NCBI GenBank assembly: GCA_049644325.1
Contig: JBARRR010000127.1
Location: 1 to 17,117 of the forward strand
Direction of reading: 5' to 3'
Source of the DNA: DASZHA01 sp049644325
GTDB taxonomy: Bacteria > Chloroflexota > Dormibacteria > DASZGP01
Length of the DNA stretch: 17,117 bases
Below, piece by piece: positions 8,988 to 15,294 of this stretch. Numbering within the stretch: the stretch's first letter is position 1; every line of letters begins with the position of its first letter. Made by a program: the position numbers and the translations under genes. The notes beneath the pieces are model-generated. The model was not told where the DNA came from, ran no database searches, and worked only from the letters and a program-made list of their open reading frames with translations.

Positions 8988-9012
8988 TAGCCTACGTTGC
9001 GACAATCGGTCG
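8988..9012. promoter_or_regulatory. 25-bp divergent gap between glgP and ABC permease
   Basis: This is the only non-coding DNA between two divergent genes, too short for two conventional promoters with leaders. On the + strand GACAAT (9001-9006) ends six bases before the ATG at 9013, the spacing expected of a -10 element for a leaderless message. On the minus strand TAGGCT (complement of 8989-8994) lies seven bases before the inner ATG at 8981. No convincing -35 is seen for either, and neither gene has a Shine-Dalgarno. Both assignments are inference and weak. Confidence 0.3.
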
Positions 9013-10218
9013 ATGAGCGATAGCCTCCCGACGCCCGCCGAGGTCCATAGCGGACGGCAGGCGGACTGGCGGCCACGGCCGGCCGACCGGCGGCGGTGGT
9101 CGAGCGTGGCGGCGGCGGCGTTCCACGTCGCCTGGCGCAACCTCACCGGCGAGCGGCGGCGCTGGGCGGTCAGCACGATCGCGCTTGGCATCGCGGCGAT
9201 GCTGGTGATCTTCCTCGAGGGCACGGCGCGATGGGTGACGAGCTCGGGCACCGCCTACCTCGACCACTCGGGGTCGCACCTGGTCGTGGCCCAGACCGGC
9301 GTCGACGACCTCCTCTTCGCCCAGTCGATATTCCCGATGTCGACGTCAACCCAGGTCGGCCAGGTGAACGGCGTGGCGTCGGCCGCCAGCATCGTCGGCG
9401 TCAACGGCGTGGTCTCGGTGGGCGGTGCCCACCTGCCTGTGTACCTGATCGGTTTCCAGCCGGGGCAGGCCGGGGGACCGTGGAAGATGCAGTCCGGGTC
9501 GGGGGAGCCGCACGGCTCGGAGGTCGTCCTCGACCGCGGCTTCGCCCGCGTGGCCAAGGTGGAGGTGGGGCAGACGGTGAGGCTGTTCGGCCAGGACCTG
9601 AAGGTCGTCGGCACCTCCGCTGAGACCGACGCGGCCGGGGACTTCTTCGTCTTTGTCCCCCTCGAGGTGGCGCAGAAGGTGGCCGGTGAGGGAGCCGTCA
9701 GCTACAGCCTGGTGAAGGTCAGGGACCAGTCGTCCGCGGGACAGATCGCGTCGAGCATCAACCAGCTGCCCGGCGTGCACGCGCTGCCCAGGAGTGAGAT
9801 CGCCGCCAACGACCGCGCCATGATGACCACCAGCTTCTCGCAGCCGGTGCAGATCGTGGCCCTCGTCGGCCTGGTCGCCGGCATCCTGATCACCGGGATC
9901 GTCCTCTACACCACGACGGTGGAGCACTCACGGGACTATGCAGTGCTCAAGGCCATCGGGGCCAGCGGCGGGGTGGTCTATGGCAGCGCCCTGCTGCAGG
10001 CGGTCGTGCTCTCCATCGGCGGCATACTGCTGGGTTGGGGTATGGCTACGGCGATGGCGTTTGCCTTCGAGACCTGGGACCCGGTGGTCGAGGCCCAGCT
10101 CGACGCCGACCTGGTGATCAGCGTTGCCGCCGTCATCCTGGTCGTCAACGTCCTCGCCTCCTTGCTGCCAATCCGCCACGTCAGCCGGATCGACCCGCAG
10201 GAGGTGTTCAAGGCGTGA
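9013..10218 (+). CDS. ABC transporter permease, FtsX/MacB (DevC-like) type
   Basis: Inner-membrane subunit of an FtsX-family ABC system; such systems drive lipoprotein or peptide export, or mechanotransmission, rather than solute import. The protein is 401 residues from ATG 9013. An N-terminal cytoplasmic stretch (1-50, rich in Arg and Pro) leads to VAWRNLTGERRRWAVS, then TM1 (about 51-70). A large extracytoplasmic MacB_PCD-like domain (about 71-278) is followed by TM2 (279-300), TM3 (322-350) and TM4 (367-387). The family tail SLLPIRHVSRIDPQEVFKA is clear. This start is preferred over ATG 8980 because the latter lies inside the glgP start codon region and adds an unrelated sequence. The next gene begins GTG within the stop (GTGA, 4-bp overlap) and encodes the matching ATPase. 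The substrate is not evident. No partner membrane-fusion protein is visible in the window. Confidence 0.88.
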   Translation: MSDSLPTPAEVHSGRQADWRPRPADRRRWSSVAAAAFHVAWRNLTGERRRWAVSTIALGIAAMLVIFLEGTARWVTSSGTAYLDHSGSHLVVAQTGVDDLLFAQSIFPMSTSTQVGQVNGVASAASIVGVNGVVSVGGAHLPVYLIGFQPGQAGGPWKMQSGSGEPHGSEVVLDRGFARVAKVEVGQTVRLFGQDLKVVGTSAETDAAGDFFVFVPLEVAQKVAGEGAVSYSLVKVRDQSSAGQIASSINQLPGVHALPRSEIAANDRAMMTTSFSQPVQIVALVGLVAGILITGIVLYTTTVEHSRDYAVLKAIGASGGVVYGSALLQAVVLSIGGILLGWGMATAMAFAFETWDPVVEAQLDADLVISVAAVILVVNVLASLLPIRHVSRIDPQEVFKA

Positions 10219-10904
10219 GCGTCCCGACCGATGGCGTGAACGTCGTCACCGAGGGGCTCTCCAAGACGTTTGGCGCTGGGCCGACCGCCGTTACCGCGGT
10301 AACCGACGCCAACCTGACGGTGGAGGCCGGCGAGGTCGTCGTCCTGCTGGGGCCCTCGGGGTCGGGCAAGACCACCCTCCTGTCTATGATCGGCGGCCTT
10401 TTGCACCCGACCTCCGGCCAGGTAATGCTCGGCGGCAAGCGCCTCGAGGGCCGGCCGCGAGACCTGGCGCGCGTACGGCTGAACTCGATCGGCTTTGTAT
10501 TTCAGACGTTCAACCTGCTGCCCGGTTTCAACGCCCAGGAGAACGTCGCGCTGCCGCTGCGGCTGCTTGGCGTGCCGGCGGGCACCGCGCGCGAGCGGGC
10601 CAACGAGATGCTGACCGCGCTGGGCCTCGGTGAGCGGCTGACCTCGAGCCCCAAGACGCTCAGCGGTGGCGAGAAGCAGCGTGTCAGCCTGGCGCGGGCG
10701 CTGGTGGCGGAACCGACCGTGCTGCTGGCTGACGAGCCGACCGCCAGCCTGGACACCAACACCGGACGGGACGCCATGCGCGTGCTCAGCTCCTCTGCCC
10801 GGAGCGGGAGGCAGGCGTGCCTGGTGGTCACGCACGACACCCGCCTGGTGGAGTTCGCCGACAGGGTGCTGCGGATCGAGGACGGGCGGATCCTGGACAG
10901 CTGA
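10215..10904 (+). CDS. ABC transporter ATP-binding protein (LolD/MacB-type)
   Basis: Cytoplasmic ATPase that powers the FtsX-type permease encoded just upstream; 229 residues, usual for stand-alone LolD/DevA-like subunits. It has Walker A GPSGSGKTT (46-54), the Q-loop in FVFQTFNLLP (Gln97), signature LSGGEKQRVSLARAL (149-163), Walker B VLLADEPTASLD (169-180) and the H-loop in VVTHDTR (His207). The FQTFNLLPGFNAQENVALPL stretch is typical of this subfamily. GTG 10215 is chosen because it overlaps the permease stop as GTGA and follows AGGAGGTG at 10199-10206, a strong Shine-Dalgarno about 10 nt away. The frame stays open upstream inside the permease gene, but that is antisense-free shadow coding with no family match. 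Translational coupling to the permease is likely. The following binding-protein gene starts 52 bp later. Confidence 0.93.
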   Translation: MSVPTDGVNVVTEGLSKTFGAGPTAVTAVTDANLTVEAGEVVVLLGPSGSGKTTLLSMIGGLLHPTSGQVMLGGKRLEGRPRDLARVRLNSIGFVFQTFNLLPGFNAQENVALPLRLLGVPAGTARERANEMLTALGLGERLTSSPKTLSGGEKQRVSLARALVAEPTVLLADEPTASLDTNTGRDAMRVLSSSARSGRQACLVVTHDTRLVEFADRVLRIEDGRILDS

Positions 10905-10909
10905 CCGGG

Positions 10910-10950
10910 TACAATCGGCCGCCGGCAGGTCGGCAGCCAGTCAGGGGGAG
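10910..10950 (+). promoter_or_regulatory. Candidate -10 box and strong Shine-Dalgarno ahead of the binding-protein gene
   Basis: The 52-bp gap 10905-10956 contains TACAAT at 10910-10915, a good -10 hexamer, without a recognisable -35 at the usual distance. AGGGGGAG at 10943-10950 is a strong Shine-Dalgarno six bases before the TTG start at 10957. This suggests the binding protein can be expressed separately from the upstream ABC pair. The promoter call is inference; the ribosome-binding site is clear. Confidence 0.45.
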
Positions 10951-10956
10951 AACAGC

Positions 10957-12225
10957 TTGAAACACTCAAGGATCTTTCTTGGCGCTCTCGCAGCCTCGGC
11001 CTGCGTGCTGACAAGTTGCGACCTCACCTCGACGTCCACCTCCAACTCGTCTGCCGCGGACTCGGTCACCATCGTGCTCAACACCCCGACGGGCAAGCTC
11101 CCCTACGTCGCCTCGTTCACGCAACAGGGCGCGCAGCTGGCCGCTGATGAAATCAACAAGGGCGGCGGTATCAGCGTTGGCGGCAAGAAGTACCAGGTCA
11201 AGCTGCTGGCGTTGGATAACGAGCTCTCCCCGACCAAGTCGCTGGACAACATCAAGCGGGCGGTGAGCGAGAAGGCGGTCGCCATCATCGACGACGGCTA
11301 CACGGTGGATGCGACCTACCAGGCGGCCGCGGATGCGGGCCTTCCCATCATGATCGACTACGACACCAACGCGGCCCTGATCGACGCCACCAAGCGTCCC
11401 AACGTCTATCGCATCGCGCCGCCCAACGACGCCATGGCTGAGCACCTGGCGGCCTACGTTGGCGCCAAGAAGCTCGAGCTGGCCCTGGTCCACGACGACA
11501 GCGACTACGGGCAGGACGGCGCCGGTCACCTAAGGGACGCGTTCAGCAAGGCCGGCTTCCCGCTTTCGCCCGACGTCACGATTCCTTCAACCGGGACCGG
11601 GTATTCCGCGCAGGCGCTGCAGGTCAAGCAGAGCGGAGCCACGGGCATCGTGCTGTGGGGCCGGGCACCCTCGATGGCGCAGTTCATCAAGGACTACCGA
11701 AGTGGCGGCGGCACCGCGCCAATTTTCAGCGGCCCGAACGCGGAGGATCCAATCGTCCGGACCCAGAACGCGGATCATCCCGAGTACGTCGAAGGGCTGA
11801 CCTACGCTTCATTCCGGATCACCACCGAGGTCGGTCCGGATCCCTGGAACGCGTTCCGGAAGAAGTACGAGGACCACAACTTCAACAACGGCTCTGCCGA
11901 CTTCAAGGTTGGGGTCCAAACCAGGGCCAAGAAGGACGTGGTCCAACCGCCCGACTGGCAGCTCTTCCCCTACGACATGGTCTACCTGGTCAAGGGTGCG
12001 CTGGAGAAATCAGCAACAGTCGACACGTCGGGGAACAAGCTGATCACGGCTCTCAACGGCATTCAGATCAAGAGCGGCAATGGCGACAACCGGGGCTGGA
12101 CCAAGGACAACCATGAGGGCGTGGTCGATGACGACATCTACTTCGCCACCTTCAGCGACATGAAGTTCAAGCCGGTCCAGGACGACGCGCTCTCCAAGTC
12201 GCTGCCACCAATAGACCAGGAGTAG
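10957..12225 (+). CDS. ABC transporter substrate-binding lipoprotein, branched-chain amino acid (LivJ/K) type
   Basis: Extracytoplasmic solute-binding lipoprotein of the type 1 periplasmic-binding fold (Peripla_BP_6, LIV-binding class); 422 residues, normal for the family. The TTG start follows AGGGGGAG with ideal spacing and gives a classic signal peptide: MKHSRIF, a hydrophobic core, and lipobox LTSC with Cys21 as the lipidated residue. A Ser/Thr-rich linker follows (about 22-35). The mature domain opens TIVLNTPTGKLPYVASF and GAQLAADEINKGGG (about 37-72), then has LLALDNELSP and the LALVHDDSDYGQDGAGHLRD hinge segment, all typical. The ligand cannot be read from sequence; amino acids, amides and short organic acids are all possible. 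No LivH, LivM, LivG or LivF gene is present nearby. The upstream ABC pair is FtsX-type and is not expected to import solute with it, so this looks like an orphan binding protein. It converges with the tRNA gene 7 bp downstream. Confidence 0.9.
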   Translation: MKHSRIFLGALAASACVLTSCDLTSTSTSNSSAADSVTIVLNTPTGKLPYVASFTQQGAQLAADEINKGGGISVGGKKYQVKLLALDNELSPTKSLDNIKRAVSEKAVAIIDDGYTVDATYQAAADAGLPIMIDYDTNAALIDATKRPNVYRIAPPNDAMAEHLAAYVGAKKLELALVHDDSDYGQDGAGHLRDAFSKAGFPLSPDVTIPSTGTGYSAQALQVKQSGATGIVLWGRAPSMAQFIKDYRSGGGTAPIFSGPNAEDPIVRTQNADHPEYVEGLTYASFRITTEVGPDPWNAFRKKYEDHNFNNGSADFKVGVQTRAKKDVVQPPDWQLFPYDMVYLVKGALEKSATVDTSGNKLITALNGIQIKSGNGDNRGWTKDNHEGVVDDDIYFATFSDMKFKPVQDDALSKSLPPIDQE

Positions 12226-12232
12226 CGAGGCG

Positions 12233-12306
12233 TGGGCCCTGCTGGATTCGAACCAGCGACCGGCGGATTATGAGTCCGCTGCTCTGACCGGCTGAGCTAA
12301 GGGCCC
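12233..12306 (-). tRNA. tRNA with CAU anticodon, probably tRNA-Ile2 (lysidine type) rather than elongator tRNA-Met
   Basis: A complete 74-nt cloverleaf reads on the minus strand. The acceptor GGGCCCT pairs perfectly with AGGGCCC, followed by discriminator A and no encoded CCA. The D-arm is GCTC/GAGC, the anticodon stem GCGGA/TCCGC with loop CTCATAA (anticodon CAU), the variable loop CGGTC, and the T-arm GCTGG/CCAGC with loop TTCGAAT. C4-G69 and C5-G68 in the acceptor, A37-A38, and the run GGTCGCTGGTTC resemble E. coli ileX tRNA-Ile2, as I recall it, more than elongator tRNA-Met. Ile2 needs TilS to change C34 to lysidine so that it reads AUA. The gene sits 28 bp after the last signalling gene on the same strand and 7 bp from the end of the convergent binding-protein gene. 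It may be transcribed by read-through or from a promoter within the upstream coding region. The tRNA itself is certain; the Ile2 identity is moderate. Confidence 0.95.
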
Positions 12307-12334
12307 CGGCCGAAAGGTTAACCCTGACAGCCGG

Positions 12335-12718
12335 CTATTCCGCGGAAGCTGGGCTGGCCTCTGGGATCAAACGCCGGACCTCGGCGCTGAGGGCTTGGAG
12401 TGAGAACGGCTTGGTCATGAATGCGTCGGCGCCCGCCTCCTTGGCCGACTCCTCGACCTGGGAGTTTGCCGTCAGCATCACGATCCTGATGTCGCCACCG
12501 CCCTCCATCTCGCGCACCTGGCGGCAGACCTCGACCCCGCTCATTCCCGGCATCATTGCGTCGAGGACCATGACCACCGGGCGTCGCAGGCGCACCTGGG
12601 CCAGGGCCTCGCGACCGTTTGTCGCCACCCGGACGGGATAGCCCTCGGTTTCGAAGTGAAGGGCCAGGACCCGCACCAGGGGCATGTCGTCGTCGACCAC
12701 CAGGACCTCGGGCTTCAT
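12335..12718 (-). CDS. Single-domain response regulator (CheY-like receiver)
   Basis: Stand-alone receiver of 127 residues with no output domain. It likely relays or buffers phosphate, or acts through protein contacts. The acidic cluster is VVDDD (Asp9-11), the phosphoacceptor is Asp53 in VMVLDAMMPGMSG, the switch Thr is in VMLTANS (Thr83), and the conserved Lys is in FMTKPFS (Lys103). ATG 12718 forms an ATGA overlap with the stop of the upstream GGDEF-EAL gene. CAGGG lies shortly before it as a ribosome-binding site. A longer open frame reaches 12862 but only adds sequence inside that upstream gene. It is the last protein gene of the minus-strand signalling cassette and lies 28 bp upstream of the tRNA. 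The partner is most simply the histidine kinase at 15295-17117, by context only. Confidence 0.92.
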   Translation of the reverse strand: MKPEVLVVDDDMPLVRVLALHFETEGYPVRVATNGREALAQVRLRRPVVMVLDAMMPGMSGVEVCRQVREMEGGGDIRIVMLTANSQVEESAKEAGADAFMTKPFSLQALSAEVRRLIPEASPASAE

Positions 12719-14847
12719 CGCACCCTGGCCTCGCCCCGCACTCGCGCCGCCGACTCCCCGGTCTGGTCGGCCCCAATGCCCCAGGCGGACTGTCGCAGCC
12801 AGACCTCCAGCTCCGCCGGCGGCAGCGCCTCGCTGATGTAGAAACCCTGGGCCGCGTCGCACCCCAACGACTCCAGCACCAGCCAGGTGTCCTCGTCCTC
12901 GACCCCTTCGGCGGTGACCCTGAGGCGCAAATTGTGACCCAGGTCGATCGTGGGCTGGACGATGGCGGCGTCGTCGGGGTTGACGGCCATGTCCCTAACA
13001 AACGACCGGTCGATCTTGATCTCATCCACTGGCAGGGTCTTGAGGTAGCTCAGCGCCGAATACCCGGTGCCGAAGTCGTCGATCGAAACGCCGATGCCCA
13101 TGTCGCTGAGGCGGCGAACGGTGCGGTCGGCCTGGGCGACCATGATCGCGCTCTCGGTGATTTCCACCGTCAGCGCCGAGGGGTCCAGCTGGTACTTCGT
13201 GAGGAGGTCGCGGATCATCTCCGGCAGGCTCGCCTCGTGCAGGTTGGCGGCCGACAGGTTGACCGCCATCGACAGCTCCAGCCCGCTTCGGCGCCAGGCA
13301 TCGAGCTGCTTGAGCGACGTCTCCAGGACCCAGCGGGCCAGGGAGCTGAGAAGGTCGGTCTGCTCCGCCATGGGGATGAACTGGTCGGGTGGGATCAGGC
13401 CGCGCGTCGGGTGCCGCCAGCGGACCAGGGCCTCAACGCCGTAGGTCCGCCGCGTCCTGAAGTCGACCTTGGGCATGTAGTGCAGCTCCAGCTGCTGGTT
13501 GCGAATCGCCTGCCGGAGCTCGGTCATCAGGGCCAGCCGGCCGGCGCTGTGCTCGTCGTGCTCCTGCGAGTACATGGCCAGGCCGCTCTTGTTGCGCTTG
13601 GCCACGTACATCGCCACGTCGGCGCGCCGCAACAGGGTCTCGACGTCGCGGCCGTGGTCCGGGAATTGGGCGATGCCGATGCTGAGGCCGACGTCAATCC
13701 GGGCGTCGCCGATGGCGAATGGAAGCTCCAGCGCCGACAGGATCTTTCGGGCGGTGACCATGGTCAGCTCCGCCGACGTGGTGTTGGTTGGCAGCACGCC
13801 AAACTCGTCACCGCCGAGGCGAGCCACCGTGTCGGCCTGCCGCAACGCCAGCCGCAGCCGTTCCGCCATCTGCTGCAGCAACATGTCACCGGCCTGGTGG
13901 CCCAGGGAATCGTTGACCTCCTTGAAGCGGTCCATGTCCATCACCAGCACCCCGAAAGACGAGCTGTCCCGGGTGCCGGTGACGATCGCATGGGAGAGCC
14001 TGTCGGTGAACAAGGTGCGGTTGGGCAGCTCCGTCAGGGCATCGTGCAAGGCCAGGAACTCGAGCTCTTTCTCGGCCTTGCGGCGCTCGGTGACGTCCTG
14101 GACCACGCCGATGCTGTACAGCGGTTTGCCCCCCTTGTCCTTCACAAGGGACACGCTGATTTGCACCCATACAACGTCGCCGCTCTTCTTCAGATACCGC
14201 TTCTCGAGTCGGTATCCGTCGTTCTCGCCGGCGAACATCTGCGCAGAGAGGTTGGCGCCGAGTTCGAAGTCCTCCGGGTGAGTGATGTCCTTGATACCGA
14301 GCGTGACGAGCTCGTCGTACTCGTATCCGAGCATCTGGCAGAGGGCGTCATTGACCTCGATGAACCTATAGTCCGGACCCACCAGCGCGATCCCTACCGA
14401 ACCCTCTTCGAAGACCCGCTGGAAGCGCTCCTGGCTTTCGCGCAGCCGCTCCTCAGTGGCTCGCTTGGCATCCCGCAGGGCCTTCTGGTCGAGAGCCTTG
14501 GTGACTGCCGGCGCCAACCGCGTGAGGCGGTCCTTGAGCAGGTAGTCGGCGGCGCCCATGTGGATCGCCTCCACGGCGACGTCTTCGCCAATGCTGCCCG
14601 ACACGATGATGAAAGGAACATCGATGTCACGCTCGTTGAGCAGCTTGAGGGCGCTGATGGCGTCGAACTGGGGAAGGTTGTAATCGGCAAGGATCAGGTC
14701 GTAGCTGGAGCCGAGCTGTTGAAGGTAGTCTGCCCTGTTGTCGACGCGCGTGACGTCGGCGTCGTAGCCCGCGACCTTAAGCTCGTGCATCACCAGCTCG
14801 GCGTCGGGGGCGCGGTCCTCCAGCATGAGCACCTTAAGGGGCTTCAT
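12715..14847 (-). CDS. Response-regulator c-di-GMP enzyme: REC-PAS-GGDEF-EAL
   Basis: Cytoplasmic 710-residue protein that joins a phosphorelay to c-di-GMP turnover. The receiver covers about 1-120: the phosphoacceptor is Asp55 in LILADYNLPQFD, and Lys105 is in YLLKDRL. A short coiled linker leads to a PAS/PAC domain (about 135-260: FQRVFEEGSVGIALV, DVTERRKAEKELEFL). GGDEF follows (about 262-420) with DMDRFKEVNDSLGHQAGD, intact GGDEF (345-349) and an intact I-site RQAD (336-339) exactly five residues before it. EAL (about 440-690) has VEALVRWRHP (EAL 472-474), NLSAANL, ITESAIM, DDFGTGYS (590-597), DEIKIDRSF and TAEGVED. No motif in either enzyme domain looks degraded, so it could both make and hydrolyse c-di-GMP. 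Which activity dominates cannot be read from sequence. ATG 14847 lies 8 bp after the previous regulator's stop. Its own stop overlaps the next start as ATGA. Confidence 0.95.
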   Translation of the reverse strand: MKPLKVLMLEDRAPDAELVMHELKVAGYDADVTRVDNRADYLQQLGSSYDLILADYNLPQFDAISALKLLNERDIDVPFIIVSGSIGEDVAVEAIHMGAADYLLKDRLTRLAPAVTKALDQKALRDAKRATEERLRESQERFQRVFEEGSVGIALVGPDYRFIEVNDALCQMLGYEYDELVTLGIKDITHPEDFELGANLSAQMFAGENDGYRLEKRYLKKSGDVVWVQISVSLVKDKGGKPLYSIGVVQDVTERRKAEKELEFLALHDALTELPNRTLFTDRLSHAIVTGTRDSSSFGVLVMDMDRFKEVNDSLGHQAGDMLLQQMAERLRLALRQADTVARLGGDEFGVLPTNTTSAELTMVTARKILSALELPFAIGDARIDVGLSIGIAQFPDHGRDVETLLRRADVAMYVAKRNKSGLAMYSQEHDEHSAGRLALMTELRQAIRNQQLELHYMPKVDFRTRRTYGVEALVRWRHPTRGLIPPDQFIPMAEQTDLLSSLARWVLETSLKQLDAWRRSGLELSMAVNLSAANLHEASLPEMIRDLLTKYQLDPSALTVEITESAIMVAQADRTVRRLSDMGIGVSIDDFGTGYSALSYLKTLPVDEIKIDRSFVRDMAVNPDDAAIVQPTIDLGHNLRLRVTAEGVEDEDTWLVLESLGCDAAQGFYISEALPPAELEVWLRQSAWGIGADQTGESAARVRGEARVR

Positions 14848-14855
14848 CGGAGCGC

Positions 14856-15293
14856 TCAGTTGGCGTCGGGCAAGGGCGGGCGGTTGAGCATAAGCCAGTA
14901 CAGCCCCAGCTCCCGAACCGCCTCGGTGAACTGCTCGAAGTCCACCGGCTTGACGATATAGCTGTTGGCGCCGCGGTCGTACCCGCTGACGATGTCGCGC
15001 TCCTCGCGCGACGAGGTCAGCAGCACCACCGGGATGTGCTTGGTCCGCGGATCGTTCTTGACCTGGCTGAGGACCTCCAGTCCGTCCACCTTGGGCAGCT
15101 TGAGGTCCAGCAAGATGACGCGCGGAGACTGGTCGAGATCCCGCCCCTCGTAGGCGCCACGGGCAAAGAGGAAGTCGAGGGCCTCCTCGCCGTCTCGGAC
15201 CACGTGCAGACGGTTCGACACGTGGTATTTGTTGAAAGCGTGGAGGGTGAGCTCCTCGTCGTTGGGGTTGTCCTCGACCAACAGGATCTCCAC
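14856..15293 (-). CDS. Rcp1-like single-domain response regulator
   Basis: Stand-alone receiver of 145 residues in the Rcp1 (phytochrome-partner) style, usually encoded next to a PAS/GAF histidine kinase as here. It has LLVEDNPNDEELT (Glu-Asp pair at 7-8), the phosphoacceptor Asp63 in VILLDLKLPKVDGLEVL, Thr93 in VVLLTSSREERD, and Lys115 in YIVKPVDFEQF. The C-terminal helix VRELGLYWLMLNRPP is typical of this group. GTG 15293 is chosen because the receiver fold begins there, GGAG lies 6 nt upstream, and it follows the kinase stop (15295-15297) by one base. TTG 15305 and ATG 15338 are in frame but would lie inside the kinase C-terminus and add non-conserved sequence. Tight coupling to the kinase supports it as the direct phosphate acceptor; that pairing is inference from context. 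Confidence 0.92.
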   Translation of the reverse strand: MEILLVEDNPNDEELTLHAFNKYHVSNRLHVVRDGEEALDFLFARGAYEGRDLDQSPRVILLDLKLPKVDGLEVLSQVKNDPRTKHIPVVLLTSSREERDIVSGYDRGANSYIVKPVDFEQFTEAVRELGLYWLMLNRPPLPDAN

Positions 15294-15294
15294 C

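Noticed and set aside
8988..9251. N-terminal extension of the phosphorylase to an upstream start at 9251
   Set aside because: It would be antisense to the permease start, is Arg-rich and low in complexity, and shows no DUF3417 similarity. The family begins at about 8987.
10290..10303. Perfect 14-bp palindrome GTTACCGCGGTAAC inside the ABC ATPase gene
   Set aside because: About one 14-bp perfect palindrome is expected by chance in a window of this size. It encodes ordinary residues (AVTAVT) and is not next to a start codon.
9013..12225. A single three-part solute importer made of permease, ATPase and binding protein
   Set aside because: The permease has the one-TM, large extracytoplasmic domain, three-TM layout of FtsX/MacB exporters, which do not work with LIV-type binding proteins. 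The binding protein also has its own leader.
12233..12306. tRNA gene as an integration site (att) for a mobile element
   Set aside because: I saw no repeated tRNA 3' end, integrase or phage-like gene in the window.
12306..12334. Inverted repeat CCGGC/GCCGG between the last regulator gene and the tRNA
   Set aside because: The stem is only 5 bp with a 19-nt loop, no T-run follows, and it overlaps the tRNA 5' end. It is not a credible terminator.
12619..14961. A 780-codon open frame on the + strand antisense to the GGDEF-EAL gene
   Set aside because: It mirrors a strongly supported gene, has no recognisable domain and follows from the high GC content of codon third positions. Similar long antisense frames lie opposite glgE, mak, glgB and the histidine kinase.
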